This document shows, piece after piece, positions 22,180-33,369 of a DNA stretch of 64,000 nt (positions within the stretch are counted from its first letter, which is position 1; each line of letters begins with the position of its first letter). Made by a program: the position numbers and the translations under genes. Location of the stretch: assembly GCF_034190915.1 (NCBI RefSeq), contig NW_026947486.1, forward strand, positions 104,143,312 through 104,207,311, given 5' to 3'. The notes beneath the pieces are model-generated. The model did not search any database. It saw nothing but the letters and a program-made list of their open reading frames with translations, and was not told where the DNA came from. This DNA comes from Cavia porcellus (lineage: Eukaryota; Chordata; Mammalia; Rodentia; Caviidae).

Positions 22180-23513
22180 CAGCTACTGACAGAAAAAGAG
22201 CTTAACAGAAATGAGGCAGAGAAGATTGGATGATAGGAACAGCTATTTTGGAGAAAATGACATCTTAATAGGTAATACTGATTTAGTATCATCTTGTTTT
22301 GAAGTCTCATCTAGCTTTTGTCCTTCTGTCTCCAATGGTCTAAATAGGCTGTATCTTATTGGATTTTATTATGTACGATAGTATAAGCAAAAACCTTTTA
22401 AAGACAAGGAGATTATACAGAAACCATTGTTCATTTTCTGTTAGTCGATTCTAAATACTCTGTAATGCTGTCATTCTCTTGAATGGTTTTACATTGTTTT
22501 GATATACTTAATGCTACAGTATACGAAGTTGTACTCAAGGATTTCAAAGAAAGAAACAATATGGTAACTACTTTTAGGTTAGGATTATCTGGTGGTGAAA
22601 CACTATTCTGCTTAAATGGTTATGTTTTGATCTGCGCTGTTTCGTTGTTATGCCCTCTTTTATCTCAATCTCCACTCCATTATTTACTTTTTTATCTTTA
22701 TCCTTTTAATTAAAGGAAAAAAATAGCAGGATATATTATAGTAACCCATTTTGACTTTTCATTACCTTGATTTAAAGCCCTGTATTACTCTCACCATCTG
22801 GTTTTTAACTGATGTTCCCCTATTCTGTTTTGCTGGATAGTATCAGGTTCGAAAGTTTAGGCATCAGCTGTGAAGATAATGAGATTCATTATGACGCCCA
22901 TTCTTGTTGACTTTTAGCTACTTTTGAAGACCTACAATGTCTCCAATGTTTTGGTTTTGTCGGTTTTATTCTTTACTGTTTTGTTCAATTGTATTATAAC
23001 TAATGATATAGGCAATTCTATTAGAGATAGCGGGAGACATTATGGTAACCATTGTTGATCACCTGTATTATGTTTTTACATTATCTATTATGTCCACCCT
23101 TTTGACTTGACCGATTCTGTTCTGTTATGTCACATTTGGTTTTACTCTCTTCCAAAAAAGTAATAAGAACCGTGGGAGCAATGAAACCCAAAATGTGTAA
23201 TAGTCATGGTACAAAAGAGAGGAAAAGAAAGTGCTCTAAACTATATAACTGCATGTATATTTAAGTGTATAAGATAGAAAATGATATCACAGAGTTTTAT
23301 TGGATCAATGAACAGAACTGTTTGCAGTATCATTGATGGAATGTCCACTTTACAAGCTTTAATTTTGTGACTTGAACAATTATTTCTAAGATGACAATAT
23401 GTAATCCATTAACTAGTGATTTCCTACTGTTCATTTTTTTTCTGTAAATCTGTATAACTTGTACCCTTTCCCTGCTTTTTTTTTCTCCTTAAATAAAATT
23501 AAAAAAAAAAAAA
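22180..23513 (+). other. Half-L1 3'UTR with degenerate repeat modules
   Basis: Aligns with the L1-B 3'UTR (25927-27440) over its whole length. It contains recurring elements such as (A/G)ATAGTAT, AGCTATTTTG.AG, CATTATGGTAAC and TTTGAAG(T/A)C, spaced roughly 150-200 bp apart. It ends in the conserved GACAATATGTAATC block, CTCCTTAAATAAAATT and a 13-A tail. The AATAAA within CTTAAATAAAATT is the likely polyadenylation signal. Confidence 0.8.
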
Positions 23514-25926
23514 GAAAGCCAGATCAGGAAGATGTAAAACTGCTGAATAACCCAATTTCTATTAATGAAATAAAAAAAATGTAATTAAATCTTTACCTAC
23601 AAAGAAGAGCCCAGGCCCAGACAGATTCACTGAAGAATTCTACAAGAAATACAAAGAAGACCTAATGCCAACTCTCCTCAAACTCTTCAATGAAATTGAA
23701 AGGGAAGCAATCCTTCCAAAATCGTTTCTAGAAGCAAATATTACTCTAGTACCAAAACCTGAGAAGGACCGAACTGAAAAAGAGAACTACAGAGAACTAC
23801 CAATCTCCCTAACGAACACAGATGCAAAATCCTCAATAAAATACTGGCAAATAGGATGCAGCAAATCATCAAGAAGATTATACACCATGACCAAGTGGGA
23901 TACATCCCAGGCATGTAGGGATGGTTCACTATATGTGAATCAATAAATGTAATCCACCGTATCAATAGAGCCAAAAGTAAGAATCACATGATCATTTTTA
24001 TAGATGCAAAAAGCTTTTGATAAGGTCCAACATTCATTTATGATAAAAACCTTGCAGAAAATTGGAATATATGGTCTTTACTTCAATATAATAAAGGCCG
24101 TCTATGACAAACCAACAGCCAGTATCATACTAAATGGTCAAAAATTGAAGGTCTTTACTTTAAAATCAGGCACAACACGAGGATGTCCCTTATCACCGCT
24201 CCTATTTAATATAGTTCTGGAAATACTAGACAGAGCAATTAGACAAGAGAGAGAAATAAAAGGCATAAAAATAGGAAAAGAAGAAGTTAAGCTACCATTA
24301 TTTGCAGATGACATGATACTCTATATAGAAGATCCCCAAAACTCCATTGAAAGACTCCTAGATATAATAAATAAATTTAGTAATGCAGCTGGATATAAAA
24401 TCAATACTCAAAAATCAATAGCATTCCTATACAATAACAACAAAGTCACAGAGAGAGAAATAAGAGAAGCCACACCCTTCAAACTAGCAACCAAAAAAAT
24501 GAAATATTTAAGAATTACTCTCACTAAAGAAGTGAAAGACCTCTACAGGGAAAATTATAATACACTGAAAAAAAGAAATTGAAGATGATCTCAGAAAATG
24601 GAAAGACATCCCTTGCTCATGGATAGGAAGAATAAATATTGTGAAAATGGCCATTCTTCCAAAACTTTTGTACAGATTTAATGCAATCCTAATAAAAATA
24701 CCATCAATATACCTCATAGAACTCGAGAAATCACTCCTAAAATTCATCTGGAGCAAGAAGAGACCTAGAATAGCAAGGACAGTTCTAAGCAGCAAAGGTA
24801 AGGCAGGAGGTATCACAATCCCTGACTTGAAGTTATACTACAAAGCAACTGTAGTAAAATCAGCATGGTACTGGAACCAAAACAGAGCCAAAGATCAGTG
24901 GAATAGATTAGAAAATACAACCACAACTACAAACACACTCAACCACCTTATCTTCGATAAAGGGGCCAAACATGTTCACTGGAAGAACGACAGTCTCTTT
25001 AATAAATGGTGTTGGAAAAACTGGCTCTCCATATGCCAAAAACTAAAACTAGACCCATGCCTATCACCATATACTAAAATAAAATCTAAATGGATCAAAG
25101 ATCTAAATATTAAAACAGAAACACTAAATCTATTGGAAGAAAAATTGGGTAAAAACCTTGAAGACATTGGAGTAGGTAGAGAATTCATAAATAGGACTCA
25201 AATCATAATGGAAATACTTCCCAGAGTCAGTAATTGGGATCACCTCTTATTAAAAAGTTTCTGCATGTCATAAGAAATCTCCAGCATAGTGAAAAGAAAA
25301 CTCACAAACTGGGAAAAAATCTTAGTGAACTGCCACTCAGACAAAGGACTTCTGTCTAAAACATATAAAGAATTAAAAAAAAAAAAATCAGACGATCAAA
25401 ATTCAAAGACCCAATCCAAAAGTGAGCATCTGGAATGAATAAACAATTTTCAGATGAAGAAATACAAATGCCAAATAAATATATGAAAAAATGTTCATCA
25501 TCATTAGTCATTAGAGAAAAGCAAATTAAAACCACACTGAGATTTCATCTCACTGCTGAAAGAATGGCCAAGATCAAGAAAACCATCAACAGCAAATGCG
25601 GGATAGGCTGTGGGGAAAAAGGAACTCTCCTGCACTGTTGGTGGGAGTGTAGACTAGTGCAACCATTGTTGAGGTCAGTCTGGAGATTTCTCAGAAAGCT
25701 GGGACTGGAAGCCCCATTTGGCCCAGCTATTCCACTTCTAGGCATAGTCCCAGAAAAACTGAAAGCATCATACAACAGTGATATATGTGCACCCATGTTT
25801 ATAGCAGCACAATTTGTAATAGCCAGATCTTGGAAACAACCTAAGTGTCCATCAACCGAAGAATGGATAAAAGAGTTGTGGTGTTTTTGTACAATGGAGC
25901 TCAGCTATAAAGAATCATCACTTTGA

Positions 25927-27447
25927 GACATTTATAAATAAATGGACACAGCTTGAGACCATACTCATAGGTGAAATAAATCAAACTCACATGTATAAAT
26001 ACCGAATAGTTTCCCTAGTGTAAGAAATGATAAGAATATATAAAAGTATGTGGTAATCATGATTCCTAATCATATTGGTTTGAAGCCATATAATGTTTTC
26101 ACTCATTAATTGTATTGGTTTTAACCTGGGTTGTTCGATTTTAGTATCTGTGATAGTATGAGTAGCTATTTTGAAGAAAACAACACAACATAAAAGCTAG
26201 TGCTGATTTAATATCATCTTATGTTGAAGTCCCTTCAAGCTGTGGTACATCTGTTTCCACTGGTTTTAACATGTTTTATCTTACTATATTTCACTATATG
26301 CGATAGTATAAACAAAATTTTTTATACGCAAAGAGATATATAGAAACCGTTGTTCATTTTCTGTTACCTGGTTCTAAATACTCTGTAATTCTTTCATTTT
26401 CTTGAATGCCTTCACACTGTCTTCATATGCTTGATGCAATAGCATACGAAGTTATACTCAAATAAGGAAAGAGGCACTATGGTGTCTACTATTATGTTAG
26501 ATTATCTGGTGGTGAAACACAATGATGCTTAAATTGTTCGGTTCTGACCTGCGTTGTTCTGTTACAATGTCCTCTTTGTCTCAATCTCCCCCATTTTTTA
26601 AATTAATCTATTTTTTATCATTTTTTTAATTAAGGGAAAATTAAATTAAAAAATAGCGGGGTATATTATAGTAACTTTTTTGTTTTCTTATTAACCTGTT
26701 TTGAACCCCAGTATTGCTCTCCCCATCTTGTTCTGTCTAATTATACTATATTCTATTTTATTTGATAGTATCAAGTTTGAGGGAATAGGTAACCACTTTG
26801 AAGGCAATAATATATACTATGATGCCCATTGTGGTTTGACTATTATCTTTTTTTGAAGTCCTGTAAGGTCTCCAGTGTAGGTTTTATTGGTCTTGTTCTG
26901 TGCTGTTTTAATGAATTCTATTATACCTGATGATACAGGCAACTCATTTTAAAAATAGCAAGAGGCACAATGGTAACCACTTTTGATCACCTGGTATTCT
27001 ATTTTTGCATCATGTACTATGCCCACCCTTCTGTTCTGACTCTGTTTCACTTAGTCACGTTTGGTTTCATTCTCTTCAAAAAAAGGTAATAAGAAGTATG
27101 GGAGTAATAAAACCCAAAAAGTGTAATTGTTATTGTAGAAAAGAGAGGAAAAGAAGGTGGACTAAGGGATATAACCACAGGTATGTTTGAGTGTGTAGGA
27201 TGGAAAACCATATTACTGAGCTTTTGCTGGATCTTTGAATGGAACTGTCTCCAGTATCACTGTATGAATGTCCACTTTGTGTGCTTTAATTTTATAATTT
27301 GGACAACTATTTCTAAGAAGACAATACGTAACCTATTAACTAGAGATTTCTTACTGTATATATTTTCTTGATATTCTGTATTGCTTGCACCCTTTTACTG
27401 CTTTGTTTTTTATGTCTTTTCTTATTTTCTCTTTAAATAAGAAAAAA
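25927..27447 (+). other. L1-B 3'UTR
   Basis: About 1.5 kb, much longer than the 3'UTR of L1-E (48753-49187). The extra part, about 26050-27080, consists of several degenerate modules built around GATAGTAT, AGCTATTTTGAAG, ATGGTAACCAC and TTTTGAAGTCC. The shared terminal part starts at about 27085 (AGGTAATAAGAAGTATGGGAG) and ends at CTTTAAATAAGAAAAAA. Confidence 0.8.
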
Positions 27448-27459
27448 GAAAGTAGCATA
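27448..27459. repeat. Target-site duplication of L1-B (right)
   Basis: GAAAGTAGCATA, identical to 16939-16950. Confidence 0.9.
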
Positions 27460-27827
27460 ACTTGAATCCACAACTGGCTCTACCTGGTGAATGACTTTGA
27501 TATTTCCAGACTCTAGAGGACATGGTGCCTGAAACTGTGCTGTGTGCTACAGTCAGCACAGTGCGACAAAAAGGCATCACCTTACTTCCCCTTAAGAATT
27601 TGCATTCTAGTGGGAAAGTGATTATGAAAGATAAGTAAACATATCTAAGAGATGAAAAACTGCAAAATAGATGCAAAAACACATGCAGAAGAACCAAGCT
27701 CAAACCAAATATCTGTTAAGGAAGTCATGGTTCAGTGGAAACCCGGAAATGGCATCAGTTAAACAAAGGAGTAGAGAGAAGAGAACTGTAGGTTAGCGAG
27801 AACATCATGGGTAAAGCCATATACAAA

Positions 27828-27926
27828 GGGCGTCAACTGTAGCTCAGTGATAAAATGCTTGCATAGAATGTGAGAGACCCTGAGTTTAAGTCCAAGAAAT
27901 GAAAAACAATTAAGAAAATAAAAACT
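27828..27926 (+). mobile_element. ID-like SINE (tRNA-derived)
   Basis: 'gtcaactgtagctcagtgataaaatgcttgcatag' is a decayed tRNA-Ala-like A-box region. 'gagtttaagtcc' is in the B-box position, and an A-rich tail follows. Confidence 0.7.
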
Positions 27927-27964
27927 CTGTCTTGAAAAATAGAAATCATGATTTAAATTGCACT

Positions 27965-28500
27965 GTAATAATCTTCCCTTATCCTCAAAAGTTCTCCCAA
28001 GACTCCCAGTGGATGCCTGAAAGAGCAAACAACACAAAACCTTTTACATATTTTGTTTTCTTGTGTATGCAGGAGTATGATAACTCATAAATTAAGTGGG
28101 TAAGATACTAACAACAACAACAACAATAAAATACAAAAAAATTATTATCGTATACTATACTAAAATTACCATCACCACTACTTTTGCAATTTGGGGACAC
28201 TGTTACACAAAATCAGGGCTACTTGAATATAAGCCCTGCAGTACCATAACAATTGATCTGATGGCTAGACAGACACTTGTGATTAATAGGCAGGTAAGGT
28301 ATACAGCATGAAAATGCAGGACAAAAAGATTATTCACTTCCTGAGCAGAATGATGTGAGATTCTATCACAGTACTCACAATAGTGTGCTATTTAAAACTT
28401 ACAAATTGTTTATTTGTAAACTTTTCCATTTAATATTTTTGGAATGAACTGACCACAGATAACAGAAATTGGAAAATGAAACCACAGTAAAGGGGGGTGG
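27965..28500 (+). mobile_element. Tigger-type DNA transposon (MITE-like)
   Basis: The left end 'cccttatcctcaaaagttctcccaagactcccagtggatgcctgaa' and the right end 'ccacagataacagaaa..aaaccacagtaaaggggggtgggg' fit inverted ends of a known pogo/Tigger class repeat. The internal 'aaacttacaaattgtttatttgtaaacttttccatttaatatttttgga' also fits. No transposase is encoded, so it is a non-autonomous fossil. Confidence 0.75.
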
Positions 28501-28649
28501 GGAACTATTATATGTAACATAATGAAATCAGAGTTGCTCCAACAGAAACTGAAGGCAGGCCTAGTCTACGCCCTCTTGATTCATCCTGCTTACCATCTAC
28601 GCAACCGAAAAAGATAATCCCACGGATTATATTTTAAAAGCACAAGTAT

Positions 28650-28865
28650 GGATGATAGTGTGAGTTTTGGGAGACACACACATTGAGATCAAATTCTGGC
28701 CTATGAATTAAATGATTTTACTTTTGAGCTATTTACCTAGTCTCTCCAAGCCTCAGTACCTTCATATTCAAAAGAGGAATACTTATTGCATAATATAGAT
28801 TTGAGGATTAAATAAAATTAATATTTGCCATGGTTTAGTTCAGTTGCTGGCAAAGAAGAAACCCT
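28650..28865 (+). mobile_element. MIR SINE
   Basis: 'gatcaaattctggcc..' , 'tctctccaagcctcagtaccttcatattcaaaagaggaatact' and 'ttgaggattaaataaaattaat' follow MIR sense order. Confidence 0.7.
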
Positions 28866-29112
28866 TGGTAAATGTTCTCTGTTCTTCTTTTCTCAAGTGT
28901 GTCTTTCATTCTTTTCCCTCCACAACTTCACTCCTCATAGCATCAGTCAGGGTCCTTTGCATCATGTAGCAACAGAAACGAATCCTTTGATTACATTATT
29001 CAGAAAGGAATTTGAAAGGTTTTTGGACAATTTTTCCTATTAGGTTTGGAGTTATTTAGTATTGAATAAAGACTGAAACCTCACTGGAAAAGTGATCACA
29101 TAAGAATATTGT

Positions 29113-29578
29113 ATGTCTATCCTTGGTTTTGACTGACAGCTTTGTTTTGCCATATTTGACTATATTCTCTCCCCCCCCCCCAAAAAAAAAAAGTAACAAG
29201 CACTAAGGAGTAATAAAATCCCAAATGTGTAAATTTTGTTGTAAAAAATAGAGGAAAAAAAAAGAAAAAAAAAAAAAAAAGAAAAAGAGCTCTAACGGAT
29301 ATAACAGCAAGTGTGTTTAGGGGTGTTAAATAGCTGACTATATCAATGTTTTTGGATCATTGAACACAGCTGTTTGCAGTCTCCCTGTTTGAATGTCCAC
29401 CTTGTATTCTTTGATACTGTGATTTGAGCAACTATTTTCAAGATGATAATATGTAATCTACTAACAGGTGATTTCTTACTGTTATTTTTTTTTTTGTAGT
29501 TCTGTATTACGTGTACCCTTACACCGCTTTGTTTTGTTTTGTGTTTTTCTCTTTTTCCTCTTAAATTAAAAAAAAAAA
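29113..29578 (+). mobile_element. 5'-truncated L1 insertion, 3'UTR only
   Basis: AAGAATATTGT flanks the insertion at 29102-29112 and 29579-29589. The content is L1 3'UTR terminal sequence, with a C-run/A-run at about 29171-29192 and a second A-rich stretch at about 29256-29285, ending in a 13-A tail. Its last 250 bp almost match the insertion at 17897-18154. Confidence 0.92.
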
Positions 29579-29864
29579 AAGAATATTGTTGCCACTGCTG
29601 ATGAGTACACTGGAGATGATCACTGCTGCCCATGGAACTTGAGCTTTCTAGGTCTACCACCAGCTCCAAGGATAGTATTCCACTCTAACACATAACTGGA
29701 AGGTAGCTGTGTTTGGTGTGTGATGAACAAATGATCTGTCCATACAGCCGGAGAAGGGCATGCTTGCTATCAAGACTCTTATGGTGGACAAAAGTGTATG
29801 GGATCAGAATTTTGGCAGTACAGTGCATGCTGTGGGTGACTTGCACAAATCTTTGAAAGTAACT

Positions 29865-30195
29865 CCTCATTTGCATCTATCTCTAGTCCCTGGTATCTGC
29901 CGTTCTAAGTTTCTATGAACTTGATTTTTACATGTCTCACATGAAAGAAAGAATCCACATTATTTAACCTTTTGCTCATAGTCTGTCTCACTTGGCATAA
30001 TGTCTTTAAGGTTCATTCTTATATAGCATACATCAGTACTTTGATTATCTTAGGCATTATTTTTAGAATTGAATGATTCCCAATTTACGTATACAAATGT
30101 CAAATAACCTTTTGTCCATCATATGGGTCATTCCAGTTTTTGACTATCATGAATAATGTTGCTATAAACATCACTAGACAAACAACTGCTTTCAA
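29865..30195 (-). mobile_element. Ancient L1 ORF2 C-terminal fragment
   Basis: 'tttctatgaacttgatttttacatgtctcacatgaaag', 'tctgtctcacttggcataatgtctttaaggttcattc' and 'tttttgactatcatgaataatgttgctataaacat' are antisense L1M ORF2 end sequence. Confidence 0.75.
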
Positions 30196-30215
30196 TTATA
30201 CTACTTTTATTTTAT

Positions 30216-30302
30216 TTTAGTTTTGGTATGGGGGATTGAACTCACAACCTTGTACTTGCCAGGCAGGTGCTTTATGCTATTGAGCTAAATTCCTGGCCTC
30301 AT
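30216..30302 (-). mobile_element. ID-like SINE
   Basis: Reverse complement of an ID element: 'ggtatgggggattgaactcacaacctt' holds the B box and 'ccaggcaggtgctttatgctattgagctaaattcctggcc' the tRNA-like 5' part. Confidence 0.8.
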
Positions 30303-31352
30303 ACTATATATTTTAAAATTATTTTCTTAGTGTGTTTCTTTGGGATTCCAGTTGTCATGCTAATTTGTAACAATCATGTTTGGGTTACTCTCACTTTACA
30401 TTAATGGTTAACAAAAGCATTGTCGCTTTATGTACCTTTATTTTCTTCCCTTTCCTTTGTGCTCCTATTCATACACAGGTCAAATCTTTATATATTGTGT
30501 GCCATAAAACAAACTTTTACTTATTGGCTTATGAAATTATTTTTAACATTGTATAGGAGAATAAAGTACTACAAACATACATATATACTGCCTTTTATAT
30601 AAACTGGACAGTTACCCCAACTGGTACTCTTAATTTCATCATATGGATTAAAGTTTCTGTCTAGTGTTTTTCTATTTCACCATGAAGGCTCTCTTTATTA
30701 GTATTAGTAACACAGGTGTACTCACAATGAAGTCTCTGTTTTTGTTTATATTGGAATTCCCTAAATTATCCTTCATTTTTGAAGGACAGTTTTGCTCTGT
30801 ATAGCCTTTATTTTGCTGTTGATAGTTTTTCTTTTCTTTCTGTGCTTTAAATATGCCAGCCCTGTATGTTCTGGTTTCTATAATATATAATGAAGAATCA
30901 ACTTTTATTCTTATTGAGGGTCCTTTGTATGTAATGAATCATCTTTCTTGCCTTCAAAGGTTTCACTTTATCTTTGGTATTGATAGCTTTATTACTAATT
31001 GTCTAGCATAAATTTCTTTGATTTATCTAGTTTGGAGTTTGCTGATTTTCTTGCCTGTCAACATCATTATTTTAAATCAAGTATGGTCATTTTCCACCAT
31101 TGCTTCTCCATATATTCTTTTTGACTCTCTCTTCCTCTCCTTCCCTTTTGGAATTTCTATTATGGACATACTGAAATGCAGTGGTTTTGCACATATCTCA
31201 GAGATATTTCTTTTTCTAGAGTTGTTATATTTTGTATTTGGAGTCCCCTGAAATGCTCATATATTCATGATAGCAGGCTTTTACAATTTATGATTGATTC
31301 ATGGTCCTATACTCGGATTATGAATGTGAATGCTGCACACACTCTAGGTTGG

Positions 31353-32120
31353 TGTCATAGTCAAGGATTGTGCAGAGAAAAATTAAAATCAAGACATGGA
31401 ATTTATAATATTGTTTTATGATGGCCACCCAGAGTTAACACAAGAAAGTGCAGGAAATCTGCCCACAACACCAAAGACAGAATATTCAATCAAGGGCCTT
31501 AATCCCACAGCAATGTCCTACATGAGTCCGGGTGAAAACCTAGAGTCCATGACAATGCCTCCCACGAGGTCAACTGGAGTTCTAGAGCCCACAAGATGAA
31601 CTCACACCAATCTCTTCTATGGATCTGTGCTGTAAAGGCCCAAAGGTCAGCAGTGGATGCTAGAAAGTCTATGCCAGCTGGGTGAAGGAGCTGTGCTGAT
31701 AGGTTGAGAGTCTACATTGGGACTGAGAAGTCATCCTCATAAGACCAGGGCTGTCCTGAAAAGAACCACAGCCATCCTCAGCAACACAGAGGTCCTGAGC
31801 TCTTCTGACAATAAGCACAGTCAGGTACATGCCAGAAAGCCAACATGACCATTTCATCCTGGAGACCAAGTGGCACATGTCTTCCCCTCCAGAGCCAGGA
31901 AGCAATGCTCAGTGTGAGGACCAGAGCTTCTCCAGGAGAACCAACGGCTCAAACAGCAACATATAGGAGGACCCACAATGCCTCAACGCTTCAATACACC
32001 TTCTTCTCCTTCTACATGTCTCTATGCTGGAAACTTTCCTCAGTTGGAACATCTACACTCAGCAGCATGGTGATTTAATTCCAGTAGTGTTAAGTTGACC
32101 ATTAGTTTTAATCTATAACA
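31353..32120 (-). mobile_element. Solo LTR, ERVL-like, copy 1
   Basis: 768 bp with TG...CA ends, flanked by GTTGG at 31348-31352 and 32121-32125 (5-bp duplication, as for ERVL/MaLR). Same family as 44627-45402, 58500-59348 and the fragment at 55676-55975. Orientation is taken from the other copies, where the minus strand shows a TATA-like box near the start and AATAAA near the end. Confidence 0.8.
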
Positions 32121-32164
32121 GTTGGGTAGTCTATATACAATATAAGGAATTGTCTGTGCTCTCC

Positions 32165-32363
32165 CTTTTTCTCTTGTTGCTTTTGCTGTCTTATGCTACC
32201 GTGGACTGCTGCCCTCTTCCATGTGCCATTCTGCCTTGGAACCAGCAAGCCTTGGACTATGGCCTGAAACTTCCACAAACTGTGAGCTGAGTAAACCTTT
32301 CCTTCCTTAATTTTGGGCATTGAGTGTTTTGTCATAGCAAGGAGAGAAAAGTAACCAAGACAA
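32165..32363 (+). mobile_element. MaLR LTR, 3' half
   Basis: 'tctcttgttgcttttgctgtctt', 'ctgccttggaaccagcaagccttggactatggcctgaaacttccacaaactgtgag' and 'gagtgttttgtcatagcaaggagagaaaagtaaccaagaca' are the MaLR 3' end, as in the copy at 39291-39672. Confidence 0.7.
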
Positions 32364-32424
32364 GAATTGTTTTCATCTCTTCCTCAGATTAGATAATCTC
32401 AATTGAATAGTGTTCATGTTCATT

Positions 32425-32572
32425 TTTTGAATACAGGGTCTTGCTATGTAGTTCAGATTGGCCTTGAATTCACTGTGTAACCCAGACTGGCCTCAAAATC
32501 TCAGAAAACCTCCTGTCTCAACATACTGAGTACTGGGATTATAAGTGTGCACCACCATGCCAGCTCACTCAT
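32425..32572 (-). mobile_element. B1-like SINE
   Basis: Reverse complement of a 7SL-derived SINE: 'ttgaatacagggtcttgctatgtagttcagattggccttgaattcactgtg' to 'ctgggattataagtgtgcaccaccatgcc'. Confidence 0.85.
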
Positions 32573-33369
32573 TCTTTCCTGTGTGTGTTCAAATCTGCTG
32601 TTGATTCCTTCCATGAGTTCTCAGTCTTAGTCATTGTATTTGTCTTACTCTGGAAATTCAATTTAGTTCTTTTAAAAATATTTATTGATATTTTCTTAGG
32701 CATTGTTTTTATACTTTCCTTTAGTTATTTAGATGAGTTCCATTTAGTTCTTTGAGTAGATTTTTAATAACTGATTTAAAACTTTGGTCTAGCAAGTTTA
32801 ACATTTGGACTTCCAAAGGCCAGTTTCTATTCCCTGATTTCTTTCTGTGCATGGGATGCACTTTTTTTTTTCTTTGCGCCTCTCCTAATTTTTTGATGAA
32901 AACTATCCATTTTTTTTGCAGTAGTGTGGCAACTCTGGCTGTTTAGCTTTGTCACCTTCAAGCTTTGTTGCTAATGTTATTTGTTGTTTCTGTTTAGTGA
33001 ACTTTCTGGTTTAATTTTCTAAAATTTAAATTCCATGTCACATTAACTTTGTAGATATTGGTAGAAATTTCATTTCATGGTTTTATAATGGTTCTAGATG
33101 TTTTCTTCAGCTGTCTGAAACCAACATCTTTGTTGAGAAACTCTGTGTATGTGTTGGAGCCTTATTTTTATATTTATATAGGGAGTTTGGAAATGTGACA
33201 CCTTTTGGTGGTCCTGAGGATTGAATTCAAGCTCTCCACCAATGAGACACATGCAGATTTTGCCTAATCTTTCATTTCCACACTGTAAAAGGCCTTGCTT
33301 ACAATGAGAGCCTGGAACATTTATAAGGTCACTCCTGAGAATATGAAGTATGGATGAGAATATCCAGTG

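Larger units (their letters stand above)
20183..23513 (+). mobile_element. Half-L1 (HAL1-like) retrotransposon, ORF1 only
   Basis: A 3.33-kb insertion in ORF2 of L1-B, bounded by GAAAGCCAGATCAGG at 20168-20182 and 23514-23528 and ending in an A-rich tail. It has a CpG-containing 5'UTR of about 944 bp, one intact 350-codon ORF1 and a 1.33-kb L1-type 3'UTR. No ORF2 lies between: L1 3'UTR sequence (AACAGCTATTTTGGAGAAAA) begins within about 60 bp of the ORF1 stop, aligning with the L1-B 3'UTR at about 26160. HAL1 elements are known L1 derivatives that keep ORF1 but lost ORF2 and depend on other L1s. Whether this is a family or a single deletion product cannot be decided from one copy. Confidence 0.9.
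18812..25926 (+). pseudogene. L1-B ORF2 (endonuclease / reverse transcriptase), broken
   Basis: ORF2p normally nicks target DNA with an APE-type endonuclease and copies L1 RNA by reverse transcription. The endonuclease start is visible at 18812-19050 (INVNGLNLPIKRNRLAEW, then CCLQETHL). The RT region after the half-L1 insertion includes the [16 protein letters not shown] block and the catalytic FADD box at about 24300-24315. The cysteine-rich C-terminus (CGEKGTLLHCWWEC) lies at 25605-25655. The frame is split by stops and shifts, by a 30-A tract at 19062-19091 and by the 3.3-kb insertion at 20183-23513. Excluding the insertion, length is about 3.77 kb, close to a full ORF2. Confidence 0.92.
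16951..27447 (+). mobile_element. L1-B: full-length, defective L1 with nested insertions
   Basis: The element contains, in order, a monomeric 5'UTR (16951-17489), ORF1 (17490-18775), ORF2 (18812-25926), a 1.5-kb 3'UTR (25927-27440) and a short A-rich end. A perfect 12-bp target-site duplication flanks it. Two later insertions, 17897-18154 and 20183-23513, account for about 3.6 kb, leaving an L1 of roughly 6.9 kb, a normal full length. Both ORFs carry frameshifts and stops, so it cannot move by itself. The intact duplication and complete structure mean it arrived by ordinary target-primed reverse transcription. Confidence 0.93.
30650..33130 (-). mobile_element. Ancient HAL1 (half-L1), antisense, interrupted
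   Basis: 'gagggtcctttgtatgtaatgaatcatctttcttgc', 'tttagtttggagtttgctga'-type, 'caaatctgctgttgattcc', 'tagttctttgagtagatttttaataactgatttaaaactttggtctagcaag' and 'ttttttgatgaaaactatcca' follow the order of the antisense mammalian HAL1 ORF1/3' region. It is decayed, with no open frame, and split by the LTRs at 31353-32363 and the B1 at 32425-32572. HAL1 is a known fossil L1 relative encoding ORF1 only. Confidence 0.6.

Noticed and set aside
27828..27926. tRNA-like sequence
   Set aside because: It has decayed A and B boxes and an A-rich tail; it is an ID-type SINE and not a tRNA gene. The same applies to the ID copies at 30216, 52373, 56066 and 57968.
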